From NCBI RefSeq assembly GCF_014212055.1, contig NZ_JACJVO010000012.1, positions 1 to 64,000 on the forward strand: 64,000 bases of DNA. The letters are read 5' to 3'. The position numbers and the translations under genes are program-made. The stretch comes from Cohnella zeiphila. GTDB taxonomy: Bacteria; Bacillota; Bacilli; Paenibacillales; Paenibacillaceae. The notes beneath the pieces were generated by a model. That model searched no databases. It had not been told where the DNA came from and worked only from the letters and a program-made list of their open reading frames with translations. Each line of letters begins with the position of its first letter. Position 1 is the first letter of the stretch. Positions 1-8,451 of this stretch are shown here, piece after piece.

Positions 1-84
1 CTCCCGCGTCGCGCGGGCCGGGGCCGCGGCGCGGCAAGCGGCGGCAGCGCGGGGGCGGGCGAAGCCGCCCGCGCGACGCGGGAG
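1..84. repeat. 18-bp perfect inverted repeat inside the topB linker
   Basis: CTCCCGCGTCGCGCGGGC at 1-18 is exactly reverse-complemented at 67-84, separated by 48 GC-rich bases. It lies in the low-complexity coding linker. It could form a strong hairpin in DNA or mRNA, or may only reflect GC-rich, Arg/Ala-rich codons. Confidence 0.6.
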
Positions 85-378
85 ACGGCCGCTGCGGCGG
101 CGCCGGCCGTCGTCGGGACGTGCCCGCGGCCGGGATGCGGCGGGCAGATCTTCATGGGGCGCAAGGGGTACGGCTGCAGCCACTACAAATCCGGATGCTC
201 CTTCGTCATCTGGAAAGAAAGCCTGGGCCGCACGCTGAGCGACGCGATGGTGCGAAGCCTGATCGAGAAGGGCAGGACGTCCAAGCTCAAGTTCAAGAGC
301 GCGTCCGGCGAATCCTACGACGCCCGTCTGCGGCTGGCCAACCCCGCTACCGGGGAGCTGGCGTTGGAGCGGGAATAG
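1..378 (+). CDS. topB: DNA topoisomerase III, C-terminal part (5' end outside window)
   Basis: Open from the first base to a TAG at 376. The visible 125 residues are a low-complexity Gly/Ala/Arg linker (about 1-38) followed by a topoisomerase C-terminal zinc-finger-like repeat with paired cysteines (TCPRPGC near residue 40, YGCSHYKSGC near 58) and the following FVIWK motif. That combination is typical of the tail of Bacillota TopB, a type IA topoisomerase that decatenates DNA through a 5'-phosphotyrosine link. The catalytic domains lie outside the window. Family assignment rests on the tail alone, so another type IA topoisomerase-like protein is possible. Confidence 0.75.
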   Translation, partial: LPRRAGRGRGAASGGSAGAGEAARATRETAAAAAPAVVGTCPRPGCGGQIFMGRKGYGCSHYKSGCSFVIWKESLGRTLSDAMVRSLIEKGRTSKLKFKSASGESYDARLRLANPATGELALERE

Positions 379-462
379 CGGCTTCGCTGGATGTTGAATA
401 TTGTTTCTATCATCGCCAATACGATGAGATGAGGAATATTTTCACAAGAAGGAATGAGAGAA

Positions 463-930
463 ATGGCCAAGCCGGTTAAGCTTGAGGATCTGATTGGCGG
501 AATGGAAATCCAGTTCGACGAGCAAAGCAATTATTTAAACGTGGAAACGGGCGAAGTCGTTACCGTATCCCATGAGACTCTCCGGGCAGCGGAGGAAGAC
601 GAACCGTTCGATCACTTGCCGGATTGGATGCAAGAAGATATTAAAGTAGCGATTGACGTTCTGGAGAACTTCGAGAATTACAAATCGCTGCCGACGAAAT
701 TCGAGATTAACGAATATGAGATGATAGAAGATTTCAGTTACCAGCTTGCCAATGAAAGACACAGCAGCGTCCTTTTAGACGCGATTCGCGGAAGAGGAGC
801 CTTCCGAAGGTTCAAAGACAAGGTGTATGATTTGGGAATAGAAAAGGACTGGTATGCTTTCCGGGATGAGCGGTATAGACAGATTGCCATTGATTGGTGT
901 AACGATTTGGACCTGAAGTACGTTGAATGA
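463..930 (+). CDS. UPF0158 family protein
   Basis: A 155-residue acidic protein starting MAKPVKLEDLIGGME, matching the UPF0158 pattern (KLEDL near the start, a central acidic helix, then FRRFKDKVYDLGIEKDWY and a C-terminal AIDWC segment). Function is not established for the family. ATG at 463 is preferred over ATG at 454 because AAGAAGGA (447-453) sits 9 bases before 463 but abuts 454. Soluble, with no signal or membrane segment. GC content is lower than that of its neighbours. The 3' end overlaps the next frame by 8 bases. Confidence 0.7.
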   Translation: MAKPVKLEDLIGGMEIQFDEQSNYLNVETGEVVTVSHETLRAAEEDEPFDHLPDWMQEDIKVAIDVLENFENYKSLPTKFEINEYEMIEDFSYQLANERHSSVLLDAIRGRGAFRRFKDKVYDLGIEKDWYAFRDERYRQIAIDWCNDLDLKYVE

Positions 931-1237
931 TACCCGATCCATCCCGGACGCGACGAGGTGCGGGGACATCTCCCCGGATTTGATCGACTGCTTCGTCGAC
1001 TCCGTAACGGTTGAGATCCTGCAATACGATCCGCAAGGCCAAGGATTCGCCCATCCCGCATATCGGGAGGCCGGCACGAAGGAATTGGTGACCAAGGACG
1101 GCACATTTTCCGGATCGGTCGGCGTCGGCGGGGCAGGCTATTATTTGATCAAGATCGATAGTCCGAAGAACATCCCGTATCCAGGCGATGGACCGGGCGC
1201 GACGGAATGGGCCGAGTTCGTCGTGGAAGTAAAGTAA
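923..1237 (+). CDS. hypothetical protein, possibly a remnant
   Basis: A 104-residue frame opening at TTG 923 inside the end of the UPF0158 gene and closing just before a good terminator. It contains a plausible globular stretch (VTVEILQYDPQGQGF, a Gly-rich SGSVGVGGAGYYLIKIDS and a C-terminal AEFVVEVK). No family is recognised. The unusual start, the overlap and the short length leave open that this is the 3' part of a decayed gene. Terminator position and composition favour real coding descent. Confidence 0.45.
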   Translation: MNDTRSIPDATRCGDISPDLIDCFVDSVTVEILQYDPQGQGFAHPAYREAGTKELVTKDGTFSGSVGVGGAGYYLIKIDSPKNIPYPGDGPGATEWAEFVVEVK

Positions 1238-1266
1238 CGTACCGGGCACGGTGACGCAATAAGCGC

Positions 1267-1315
1267 AAAAAAGACGCTTCCCGCCGCGAGTCATGCGGTT
1301 CGGCAGCGTCTTTTC
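1267..1315 (+). terminator. intrinsic terminator, possibly bidirectional
   Basis: AAAAGACGCT (1269-1278) pairs with AGCGTCTTTT (1305-1314), with a GC-rich inner segment. The T-run follows on the plus strand and an A-run precedes it, so it could also stop thrC transcripts coming from the right. Confidence 0.7.
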
Positions 1316-1334
1316 TTACTTTCAGGAAGCAAAT

Positions 1335-1517
1335 CCTGCAAAAGTGCAGGCTTTCCGAGCATTTCGGCGGACGATCGCCCCAAAGCCTGCAAAAGTGCAG
1401 GAATTTCCCCTGTAAACTTACCCGACAGGCCGTTGCGACTCGAAAAACCTGCACAATTGCAGGTTTAAGCTCTCGTTCGCGAGCAAGGAAGGCATAAAAC
1501 TGCATTTTTGCAGTTTT
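1335..1517. repeat. cluster of short TGCA-core hairpin repeats
   Basis: Within 180 bases downstream of thrC: CCTGCAAAAGTGCAGG (1335-1350), the same 16-mer again (1386-1401), CCTGCACAATTGCAGG (1448-1463) and ACTGCATTTTTGCAGT (1499-1514). A looser CCTGT/ACAGG pair lies near 1409-1428. Each unit is a small stem whose arms carry TGCA. They look like a dispersed intergenic repeat rather than terminators, since most lack T-runs. No gene is seen in this stretch. Confidence 0.65.
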
Positions 1518-1576
1518 AACGCACAATCGGCCGGCATGTATCGTCGCCACCCGAATCGATGCGGCCTCACTCACCC

Positions 1577-2968
1577 TCAGAAGAACTTCAGAAGCTCCGC
1601 CTTCACGGCTTCGTTCGTGCCCGGGACGCGCGTCTGGAACTGCGGCTTGTCGAACAGGGCCTGGATCTGCGGCGGGAACGTCTGCTCGATGTGGATAAGC
1701 TCGATCGCCTCGTTGAACTTGGCCGGGTGGGCGGTCGCGAGTACGATCGTCGTCTCGCCCTGCGCCGTATGCTTGGCCGAAGCCGTCGCGCCGCACGCGG
1801 TATGCGGATCAAGAAGGTAGCCGTACTCGTCGTGGTACTCGCCGATCGTGGCGAGGCATTCGTCGTTCTGGACGCCGTAGGCGGCGAAGTCGCTTTGCAC
1901 TTGCGCAAGCTTCTCGGCCGGAATCCCGATCCGCCCGTCCTTCTTGAAGCTGTCCATCAGCGAGCAGACGGCCTCGCTGTCTTCCCCGTACAGGTAATAC
2001 AGGTAGCGCTCGAAGTTGCTCGCCACCTGAATGTCCATGGACGGGCTGTACGTCATATGGAATTCGCCCGGCTGGTAGACGCCCTCGCTTACGAACCGCT
2101 CCAGAATATTGTTCTCGTTCGTCGCCAGAATGAGCTTGCCGACCGGCAGTCCCATCCGCTTGGCGAGATAGCCGGCGAAGATATCGCCGAAGTTGCCGGT
2201 CGGGACGCTGAAGTTGACTCCGCCCGCCGCCCGGACCTTCTCGTCCAACCGGAAATAAGCGTAGAAATAGTAGACGATCTGGGCCAGCACGCGCGCGACG
2301 TTGATCGAATTGATCGCCCGCAGGTGGTATTCCTGCTTGAACGCGACGTCGGCGAACAGATCCTTGATGATGCGCTGGCAATCGTCGAAGTTGCCGTCGA
2401 CGGACAGATTGAGCACGTTGGCGTCGTTCACCGTCGTCATCTGCAGCTCCTGCACTTTGCTCACCTTGCCGTGCGGATGCAGAATGCAGATGCGGATGCC
2501 TTCCTTGCCGCGCACGCCCTCGATCGCCGATGCGCCCGTATCGCCCGACGTGGCTCCGAGAATATGGATGATGGAGTTTTTTTGGCGAGAAATATAAGAG
2601 TACAGGTTGCCCAGGAATTGAAGCGCGATATCCTTGAACGCGAACGTCGGGCCGTGGAACAGCTCCAGCACGTACGTGCCGTCATTCACCTTGCGGACCG
2701 GCGTTACGTCCTTGTCGCGGAAGGCGGCGTAGCTGTCGTCCACGAGCTGCTTCAGGTCCTCGCGCGGAATTTCCCCGTCCGTGTAGAGCGAGAACAGCTC
2801 CAGCGCCAGCTCCGGATAGGAGAGCTTGCTCCACTGCGCCAGCGTATCGGCCGGAACCTGCGGGATCCGCTTCGGAACGAGCAGGCCGCCGTCGTCGCCA
2901 AGTCCCATCAGGACGGCGTCGATGAAGCCGACCGCCCCTACTTTGCCCCGTGTGCTGATGTAATCCAT
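1577..2968 (-). CDS. thrC: threonine synthase
   Basis: A 463-residue PLP enzyme converting O-phospho-L-homoserine to threonine. It has the N-terminal MDYISTRGKVG typical of the long (E. coli/yeast-type) threonine synthases. The cofactor lysine is in HGPTFAFKD (K112), and the phosphate-binding region ATSGDTGASA follows. The start is ATG 2968, with AAGGGGA placed 6 bases upstream; longer in-frame openings are not supported. The opposite strand shows a long open frame that is only a GC-rich shadow. Downstream lie TGCA hairpins and a terminator. Confidence 0.95.
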   Translation of the reverse strand: MDYISTRGKVGAVGFIDAVLMGLGDDGGLLVPKRIPQVPADTLAQWSKLSYPELALELFSLYTDGEIPREDLKQLVDDSYAAFRDKDVTPVRKVNDGTYVLELFHGPTFAFKDIALQFLGNLYSYISRQKNSIIHILGATSGDTGASAIEGVRGKEGIRICILHPHGKVSKVQELQMTTVNDANVLNLSVDGNFDDCQRIIKDLFADVAFKQEYHLRAINSINVARVLAQIVYYFYAYFRLDEKVRAAGGVNFSVPTGNFGDIFAGYLAKRMGLPVGKLILATNENNILERFVSEGVYQPGEFHMTYSPSMDIQVASNFERYLYYLYGEDSEAVCSLMDSFKKDGRIGIPAEKLAQVQSDFAAYGVQNDECLATIGEYHDEYGYLLDPHTACGATASAKHTAQGETTIVLATAHPAKFNEAIELIHIEQTFPPQIQALFDKPQFQTRVPGTNEAVKAELLKFF

Positions 2969-3093
2969 AACAGTCCCCTTGTGCATGCGAATTTTCAACC
3001 ATTGTATCAAAAAACAGGCCCGATTTCGAACCCGTTTTTTGGATACGGATCGCGCGGGAATGGGCAACTTAACTCTGCCTGGGAGGGATCGCC

Positions 3094-3453
3094 ATGCCAT
3101 CGTCCGACGAATCGAAATACGCGCAGCAGCATCTGGCCAACGAACGGACGTTTCTCGCCTGGATCCGGACGAGCCTGGCCATCGTCGGACTCGGGTTCGT
3201 GGCCGCCGGAATCGTCTTCCGCTCGACGCCCAAGGAGCATGCGGGACACGCGCTGTCCGCCGTCGCCGGCATCGGAGCGGTGCTGTTCGGAGGAGCGCTA
3301 GCCGTCAGCGCCGCCCGGAATTATTTCGACAAGCGCAAAGGTATCAACGACGGCTCGTTTCGCTCCTCGACCCGGCTTGTCCTGGTGCTGGTCGTCTGCC
3401 TGGTGCTGATCGATCTGCTGGCACTCTTGCTGGCGCTGCTGCTCTACGTTTGA
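3094..3453 (+). CDS. DUF202 (YidH-like) membrane protein
   Basis: A 119-residue small membrane protein. The N-terminus has the DUF202 signature ANERTFLAWIRTSLA. Three hydrophobic segments lie at about 27-44, 55-72 and 96-117. Start ATG 3094 follows GGGAGGG. The family's function is unknown; members are inner-membrane proteins. It is divergent from thrC, with 125 bases between them. Confidence 0.85.
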   Translation: MPSSDESKYAQQHLANERTFLAWIRTSLAIVGLGFVAAGIVFRSTPKEHAGHALSAVAGIGAVLFGGALAVSAARNYFDKRKGINDGSFRSSTRLVLVLVVCLVLIDLLALLLALLLYV

Positions 3454-3462
3454 GAGGATTCG

Positions 3463-3712
3463 GAGCGAGGGTAAAAAGATCGCCGGACTCGAACGTCTCG
3501 ATGAGCCGATCCAGCCAGGAATAGTAGCGGATCGCTCCGTCCATCTTCGCGACATCCGCCTGCAGCTGCTCCTGCAGGTTTCCGTCATCCGGATATCGGG
3601 CGGAGAGCTGCGCCGGCTCCGACTTCGATTTGCGCAGCGCGCTCAGGTTGATCTCCAGCGCCTTGCGCCATTTGAGAGGTCCGAACCCGCACTGTTGGGA
3701 GCGGCCTTCTCG
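3463..3712 (-). pseudogene. unidentified gene remnant, minus strand
   Basis: Reading leftward from about 3712, an open frame without a convincing start gives a protein-like sequence including GFGPLKWRKALEINLSALR, then AKMDGAIRYYSWLDRLIETF and a short tail that runs into the DUF202 gene. The mixed charge and amphipathic helices look coding. With no start or SD and a 3' end overlapping a real gene, it is best read as a remnant. The family was not recognised. Confidence 0.35.
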
Positions 3713-3729
3713 TTGCGGCCCGAGCGATT

Positions 3730-3925
3730 ACCCGTAACGAAACGATACGATCTTATGGGACGAAAAAGAGAGAGTTCGGCGTTCTAAACGAATCGTAGAA
3801 GACTTATTTGCTCATTTCGCTCGAAGAACGGGCGTCATATGCTCGAATAAGGTTTACCCGTTTCGTTACGTATGATCGAGCCTCAATTTTGCCGGGATAG
3901 CGTCTCTGGGTTTCGTTAGCGTTCG
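3730..3925. repeat. intergenic repeat element A (TAACGAAAC / GTTTCGTTA)
   Basis: About 200 gene-free bases with GTAACGAAACG near 3734, its inverse CGTTTCGTTACG near 3859, and GCGTCTCTGGGTTTCGTTAG at 3900-3919. The last motif, with small changes, recurs twice in a second intergenic element at 16131-16153 (inverted) and 16243-16265. This indicates a dispersed intergenic repeat family. The remainder up to 4100 shows no gene. Confidence 0.6.
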
Positions 3926-4123
3926 CGCTCGCTGAAGGATGGAACGATGCCGAGCGCTCCGCCCGAATTCCGAAATACCGGAACGAGCTTCGTCGGCTAA
4001 CGTACTTTTGACGGATCAGAATGATATTCCTTTGCCGCGAAGAAAAGAAGGAAGCATCTGGGAGGACAAAAAGGGATATGCTACAATGAAGGACAACTAT
4101 ATTTCAACGGAGGGGATCGACTC

Positions 4124-4864
4124 TTGATAGGGCGCAGCGGCAACCCGACTTTGAACGAGAAGACGTTCGAGCGAACGGGAGGGTATTCGGGCGCGTCCCG
4201 GATGACGATCGACGGCACGGTGAACAAGACGTTCATTATGCTGGCTCTGCTTCTGGGCGGCGCGTTCGTGACGTGGTCGCAGTATTTCGACGGAAATAAT
4301 GTCGGGGGCTATGCGATCGGCGGGGCGATCATCGGGTTCATCCTGGCCATGATCGTCAGCTTCAGGCCGACGACGGCTCCGTATCTGGTGCCGATATACG
4401 CGGTGATGGAAGGGGTGTTCCTCGGCGCGTTGTCCGCCGTCTACGAAGACCGGACGCACGGCGTTACGCTGCTGGCGGCGGCGCTGACGATGGGCGTGTT
4501 CGTCATGATGCTGCTGGCGTACAAGTTCCGCATCATTCAGGCGACAAGGAAGTTCCGGATCGGCATCTTCGCGGCGACGGCCGGCATCATGCTGGTCTAC
4601 CTCGTCAGCCTCGTTCTCGGCCTGTTCGGCGTGACGGTTCCGTTCCTGTACGACAGCAGCTTGCTCGGCATCGGCATCTCGCTCGTGATCGTCGCCGTCG
4701 CGGCGCTCAATCTCGTGCTCGACTTCGATTTTATCGAAGAAGGGGCCAACCAGGGCGCACCTAAGTATATGGAATGGTACGGGGCGTTCGGCTTGATGGT
4801 GACGCTCGTCTGGCTGTACGTCGAAATGCTTCGTCTGGTCGCCAAGATCTCGAGCCGGGACTGA
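4124..4864 (+). CDS. Bax inhibitor-1 / YccA family membrane protein
   Basis: A 246-residue integral membrane protein with seven predicted hydrophobic helices and the Bax1-I features: SRMTIDGTVNKTFIML at the first helix, a central EGVFLGALSAVYE and the C-terminal LVLDFDFIEEG aspartate-rich loop linked to pH-sensitive Ca2+ leak in characterised relatives (e.g. YetJ). Starts at TTG 4124, eight bases after GGAGGGG. Monocistronic, with its own terminator. Confidence 0.88.
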   Translation: MIGRSGNPTLNEKTFERTGGYSGASRMTIDGTVNKTFIMLALLLGGAFVTWSQYFDGNNVGGYAIGGAIIGFILAMIVSFRPTTAPYLVPIYAVMEGVFLGALSAVYEDRTHGVTLLAAALTMGVFVMMLLAYKFRIIQATRKFRIGIFAATAGIMLVYLVSLVLGLFGVTVPFLYDSSLLGIGISLVIVAVAALNLVLDFDFIEEGANQGAPKYMEWYGAFGLMVTLVWLYVEMLRLVAKISSRD

Positions 4865-4884
4865 CGGCCGATCGGACACAGAGA

Positions 4885-4908
4885 GCCGCCCTGGCGAGGG
4901 CGGCTTTT
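4885..4908 (+). terminator. intrinsic terminator
   Basis: GCCGCCCTGGCGAGGGCGGC followed by TTTT, 20 bases after the Bax inhibitor-family stop codon. Confidence 0.85.
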
Positions 4909-4971
4909 CCGTTATGGGAGCGCATAATCGGTGCCCGATCCGTGCGTCGCAATCCGCGGGCGCACCGGCTT

Positions 4972-6633
4972 TTATTTGGCCGGGAGAGCCGGCAAATCGA
5001 TACGCAGCTCCTTGTCGGGATCGTCCGTCGAATAGAAGTAAATGTAGATATCTGCCTCCGTACCGGCGAAATCCTTATACATATCGATGGCCCGGTTGTT
5101 GCCGTCTCCGGAGAAGTTGGCCGTCACCGGTCTGCCGGGCTGGCTTTGCTTGCCATTCATCATATACGTCTGATTGACGCCGCCGAAGCGCGGATCGTCG
5201 CTGCCGCTTTCGATATAAAGATTTCCGTTTTCCTTGTAGTACGTCCAGTTGACCGAATATCCGCCCAGTCGGGTGGTGATTGTCTTCTTCCCGCTGCCGA
5301 TCCCGGCCAGATGGATCGGATTTTTGTCTAGACGCTCCGTCACCTCGTATTTCATATCGAGCGCAATAGGGGTCTGCTCCGACAGAACGAGACCGGGCTG
5401 CCGCTCGAACCGGAGCGTAAAGCCGTTGAAGTCGCCCGGTTCACTGCTCGGATAGCCTCCTTTAAGCCGCGTCCCGTTCACATCCAAATAAATTTGCTTA
5501 AAGCTTAGCTCCTTGTATTTCTCGTGAGTACCCGTAATGCGAATCTGGGTGGGCGTTATGGTCATCTCCTTCAGCTCGATCGGCCCGGCCGCCGTTTCCA
5601 CGGTTTGATCGATCGGGCGCGTAATGGTGCCGTCCAGCATCCGCTCCTTGTCGAGCTGCAGGTCGAAGCTCCAGCTTCCGTCGATCTCGGCGGATTTCCT
5701 CGTATAGTTCAGCTTATAGGTAACGCCTGCAGTTCCCAGATCGGCTGTGTGAAAATATTGCAGCCCGGTATATTCGCCCTGTGCGCCCGGTTTGCCGAAT
5801 GCGCCGGTTGCCGCTTCCTTGACTTGCGTCTCGCCGTCGTATACGCCGATGCTGGGGTAAGACCAGCTTTGCGCCGCCTTGTCGCTGAAAAATACCGACG
5901 TGGACAGCAGCGTCCTGTCCCCTTGCGCGAAGGGCAGCACGACAAGCCGGTCGATTCCGTCCTGACCGATCTCGATCGTCTGCTTCCTGTTATTCTCCGA
6001 ATCGATGGAAATCTCGCGCTGCGCCGCGGCGAAGATTTGCAGGTTCTCGGCAGAGAGATGCACATCGGCCAGCAGGCTGTCCGGCGTCCAGTCCGTAGAG
6101 AATTCTCCCTGCCATATTTTACTGTCCGGATTCCAGGTGAGGGACACATCCCCCTCGATCGCGTTGCCCTTGCCGTCCGACAGCTTCATGCCGGAAAATC
6201 GCGGGTAGCTTGCCGGATCGGCATGAGGCAGGTTCAGACTGAACAGCAGCACCGTCCGGTTATCGTCGACAACGGCTGTGTCGAGAGTAAGCTTTGCGCC
6301 GCCGAAGGAGACCGTTTTTCCGATCTGCTGCCCGAGTCCCTGCTCCAACGCCGAGCGGACACCGGAATGATGAGTAAAATAACTCCATTTGTCCGATAAC
6401 GCCGCGAAAGCCGGAGTAGCCGCCAGCAGCACCGCCGCCGTCGCCAGCACCGCCGTCCGGGATACCCGTCTCCGGGCCGAAGCGGGCGCCGGAAGCTCCG
6501 AAGTTATCTCGGAAGCATCGGAACGGCGCTGCTCGATCCGCTCCCACATCGCGTCGAAATCCGGCTCGTTCAGCGGTGCTTCATCGTTTAGATATCGAGT
6601 AAAGATTCGCTCTATCCGATCCGTTTGTTTCAT
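4972..6633 (-). CDS. DUF4179 membrane-anchored anti-sigma-type protein
   Basis: A 553-residue protein. It has a cytosolic N-terminus (1-57, MKQTDRIERIFTRYLNDEA) of the kind that holds ECF sigma factors, one transmembrane helix at about 58-80 and a large extracytoplasmic beta-rich region with DUF4179-like sequence. It overlaps the upstream ECF sigma gene by 53 bases, so the two are co-translated. By analogy it sequesters the sigma factor at the membrane until an envelope signal is sensed. The inducing signal is unknown. Confidence 0.75.
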   Translation of the reverse strand: MKQTDRIERIFTRYLNDEAPLNEPDFDAMWERIEQRRSDASEITSELPAPASARRRVSRTAVLATAAVLLAATPAFAALSDKWSYFTHHSGVRSALEQGLGQQIGKTVSFGGAKLTLDTAVVDDNRTVLLFSLNLPHADPASYPRFSGMKLSDGKGNAIEGDVSLTWNPDSKIWQGEFSTDWTPDSLLADVHLSAENLQIFAAAQREISIDSENNRKQTIEIGQDGIDRLVVLPFAQGDRTLLSTSVFFSDKAAQSWSYPSIGVYDGETQVKEAATGAFGKPGAQGEYTGLQYFHTADLGTAGVTYKLNYTRKSAEIDGSWSFDLQLDKERMLDGTITRPIDQTVETAAGPIELKEMTITPTQIRITGTHEKYKELSFKQIYLDVNGTRLKGGYPSSEPGDFNGFTLRFERQPGLVLSEQTPIALDMKYEVTERLDKNPIHLAGIGSGKKTITTRLGGYSVNWTYYKENGNLYIESGSDDPRFGGVNQTYMMNGKQSQPGRPVTANFSGDGNNRAIDMYKDFAGTEADIYIYFYSTDDPDKELRIDLPALPAK

Positions 6634-7144
6634 ATTCGCCGCTCCTTTCCGTTTCTGCGTCGCCGCTTTGCCATTCCTTTCTCATCAGCTTGCGGCATTT
6701 GTTCAGCCGCGATTTGACCGTTCCTACGGGAACGTCCAGAATGTCCGCAATTTCTGTCAAGCTGTATTCGTTTATGTAGCGAAGCGCCGCCGCCGCCCGA
6801 AGCTTGGCCGGCAGCCGCTGCAGCAGCCGCAGCACGTCCCGGGCCGATTCCTGCTCCATCGCAACGGTCTCGGCCGCCTTCTCCGCCGTATGCACGCTAA
6901 GAAGCTGGAGCCTGATCTCCCTGCGCTTTCGCCGTCCGCTTAGCTTGATATAATTCAGACAGCGGTTCACCGTCACCCGAATGATCCAGGTCCGCAGAAA
7001 TTCCACCCGACGCCAGTCATGCCGGAAGACGGAGACAAATACGTCCTGACATACATCCTCCGCATCCGCCGCGTGATGAAGCATAAAATAGCAGGTCCGA
7101 TACACTTCTTTCCGGTACGTTTCAAAAAGCTCCCGCTCCTGCAC
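6581..7144 (-). CDS. ECF RNA polymerase sigma factor
   Basis: A 187-residue sigma-70 family factor. Region 2 is near 5-70 (HAADAEDVCQDVFVSVF, then TWIIRVTVNRCLNYIK). Region 4 is near 110-165, with the helix-turn-helix YSLTEIADILDVPVGTVKSR. No regions 1 or 3, as in extracytoplasmic-function sigmas. It is the first gene of a two-gene operon with the DUF4179 protein. Start ATG 7144, with GGGGGG upstream. Confidence 0.9.
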   Translation of the reverse strand: MQERELFETYRKEVYRTCYFMLHHAADAEDVCQDVFVSVFRHDWRRVEFLRTWIIRVTVNRCLNYIKLSGRRKRREIRLQLLSVHTAEKAAETVAMEQESARDVLRLLQRLPAKLRAAAALRYINEYSLTEIADILDVPVGTVKSRLNKCRKLMRKEWQSGDAETERSGEYETNGSDRANLYSISKR

Positions 7145-7262
7145 GCTTTCTCCCCCCTTTCGACCCGGCCTACTTAATGAACAACGCTTTCAGACAAAAG
7201 GTTCACTTCTAGGTATCGGCGCCAATGGGTCGTAAATGGAGAAAGCCGCTTGCAGGCTTGGA

Positions 7263-7290
7263 TTAAATGTGCTAGAATTTGCACATTAAA
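7263..7290. promoter_or_regulatory. palindromic operator upstream of the Rrf2 gene
   Basis: TGTGC-N8-GCACA (7268-7285), flanked by AT-rich arms, lies 27 bases before the Rrf2 start. The same half-sites with the same 8-base spacer recur at 7736-7753. Autoregulation is inferred. Confidence 0.6.
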
Positions 7291-7316
7291 TAAACGAAAG
7301 GTGAGCGGTCGACCTT

Positions 7317-7718
7317 ATGGCTCAACTGAGGCGTTTCGGATTCGGATTGCAGGCGCTGATCGCGCTGGCTTCGCGCCCGGATCAATGGTCGAGCGCGGAG
7401 CTGGCCGACCAGATCCGCTGCGAACCGACGGCGCTTCGCAAGATTTTGTCGCAGCTGGCCGACGCGGGGCTGGTGGAAGCGAGGCAGGGACGGTCCGGGG
7501 GGTACAAGCTGGTCAAGCGTCCCGAAGAGATTACGCTGGTCGAAGTGTACCGTTCGGTGCACGAAGCGGAACCCGGCTGGGACGGGATCGCCGACACGGC
7601 GGGCGACGGGTGGCTCGGGGAGAAAGTTCGCGAATCGTTCGGACGGATTATGGCGGATATCAACGTCCAGGTCGTTCGGGTGCTGGGCACCTATACGATC
7701 GCCGATTTGCTGAAATAA
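7317..7718 (+). CDS. Rrf2 family transcriptional regulator
   Basis: A 133-residue winged-helix protein: FGLQALIALASRP, then the recognition region LADQIRCEPTALRKILSQL and the wing ARQGRSGGYKLVKRPEEITL, as in Rrf2 proteins. The cysteine cluster of Fe-S Rrf2 members (IscR, NsrR) is absent; only one Cys is in the DNA-binding part, so ligand-type or redox sensing is open. It is followed by a metallo-hydrolase and carries matching operators before itself and before that gene. Confidence 0.85.
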   Translation: MAQLRRFGFGLQALIALASRPDQWSSAELADQIRCEPTALRKILSQLADAGLVEARQGRSGGYKLVKRPEEITLVEVYRSVHEAEPGWDGIADTAGDGWLGEKVRESFGRIMADINVQVVRVLGTYTIADLLK

Positions 7719-7735
7719 ATTTTTTTGCGCTAAAT

Positions 7736-7753
7736 TGTGCGCGAATATGCACA
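7736..7753. promoter_or_regulatory. second Rrf2-type operator, before the MBL-fold gene
   Basis: TGTGC-N8-GCACA, identical in half-sites and spacing to the palindrome at 7268-7285. It lies between the Rrf2 stop codon and the ribosome-binding site of the next gene. Confidence 0.6.
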
Positions 7754-7772
7754 GAATAAGGAGATGGGGTTC

Positions 7773-8420
7773 ATGCGAATCCGCTGGTTCGGGCAATCGG
7801 CTTTTCTTCTCACTTCTCGGGACGGCACCCGGCTCGCGATCGATCCGTGCGGCAAGTTCCTCGGCTACCGGATGCCGGCGGTGGAGGCCGATATCGTGGC
7901 GGTCACCCACGATCACCGGGATCATAACCGGCTCGATGCGATCTCGGGCCGTTACAAGCTCGCCAACCGGCCGGAAACTTACGCCTGCGGCGGCTTCGAG
8001 CTGCGGGGCGTCCGAACGTACCATGATAAGGCGAACGGGGCCAAAAGAGGCGAGAACATCGTGTTCGTCATTCGCGCGGACGGCCTGACCGTCGCCCACT
8101 GCGGCGATCTGGGCCATTTGCTTACGGCCGAACAAGCGGAAGCGATCGGTCCGGTCGACGTGCTCATCGTACCGGTCGGCGGCAGGATGACGCTGAACGG
8201 AGCGGAGGCGGCCGAAGTGGCGAAGCAATTGCAGGCGACCGTGCTGATTCCGATGCATTACCGCACCAAGGCGCTGGGCCTCCTCGGCAAGTTTATTTTC
8301 GAGAAAGTCGATCGGTTCGTCGAGGCGGTTGGGCGCGGCTTCCGCAAAGAGAAGGAGTTGGAGCTCACCCCGGATCGGCTTCAAGCATTCGCGGGCGTCG
8401 TCGAGCTATCTTATGAGTAA
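7773..8420 (+). CDS. metallo-beta-lactamase-fold hydrolase (UlaG-like)
   Basis: A 215-residue MBL-fold protein. The metal-binding HDHRDH motif follows VAVT (about residue 46), and later ligands are HCGDLGH and IPMHYRT. This short form resembles UlaG/YtkL-type Zn-dependent hydrolases; the substrate is unknown. ATG 7773 is chosen because AAGGAG at 7757-7762 is 10 bases upstream; the frame itself is open farther left. It probably belongs to the Rrf2 regulon. Confidence 0.8.
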   Translation: MRIRWFGQSAFLLTSRDGTRLAIDPCGKFLGYRMPAVEADIVAVTHDHRDHNRLDAISGRYKLANRPETYACGGFELRGVRTYHDKANGAKRGENIVFVIRADGLTVAHCGDLGHLLTAEQAEAIGPVDVLIVPVGGRMTLNGAEAAEVAKQLQATVLIPMHYRTKALGLLGKFIFEKVDRFVEAVGRGFRKEKELELTPDRLQAFAGVVELSYE

Positions 8421-8451
8421 ATAACGAATACGGAAAGAAGAGAACGCGAAA

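Noticed and set aside
1559-3301. 580-codon open frame on the plus strand opposite thrC
   Set aside because: It is the antisense shadow of thrC in GC-rich DNA: low-complexity Arg/Val/Leu content and no domain, while thrC on the other strand has all family motifs.
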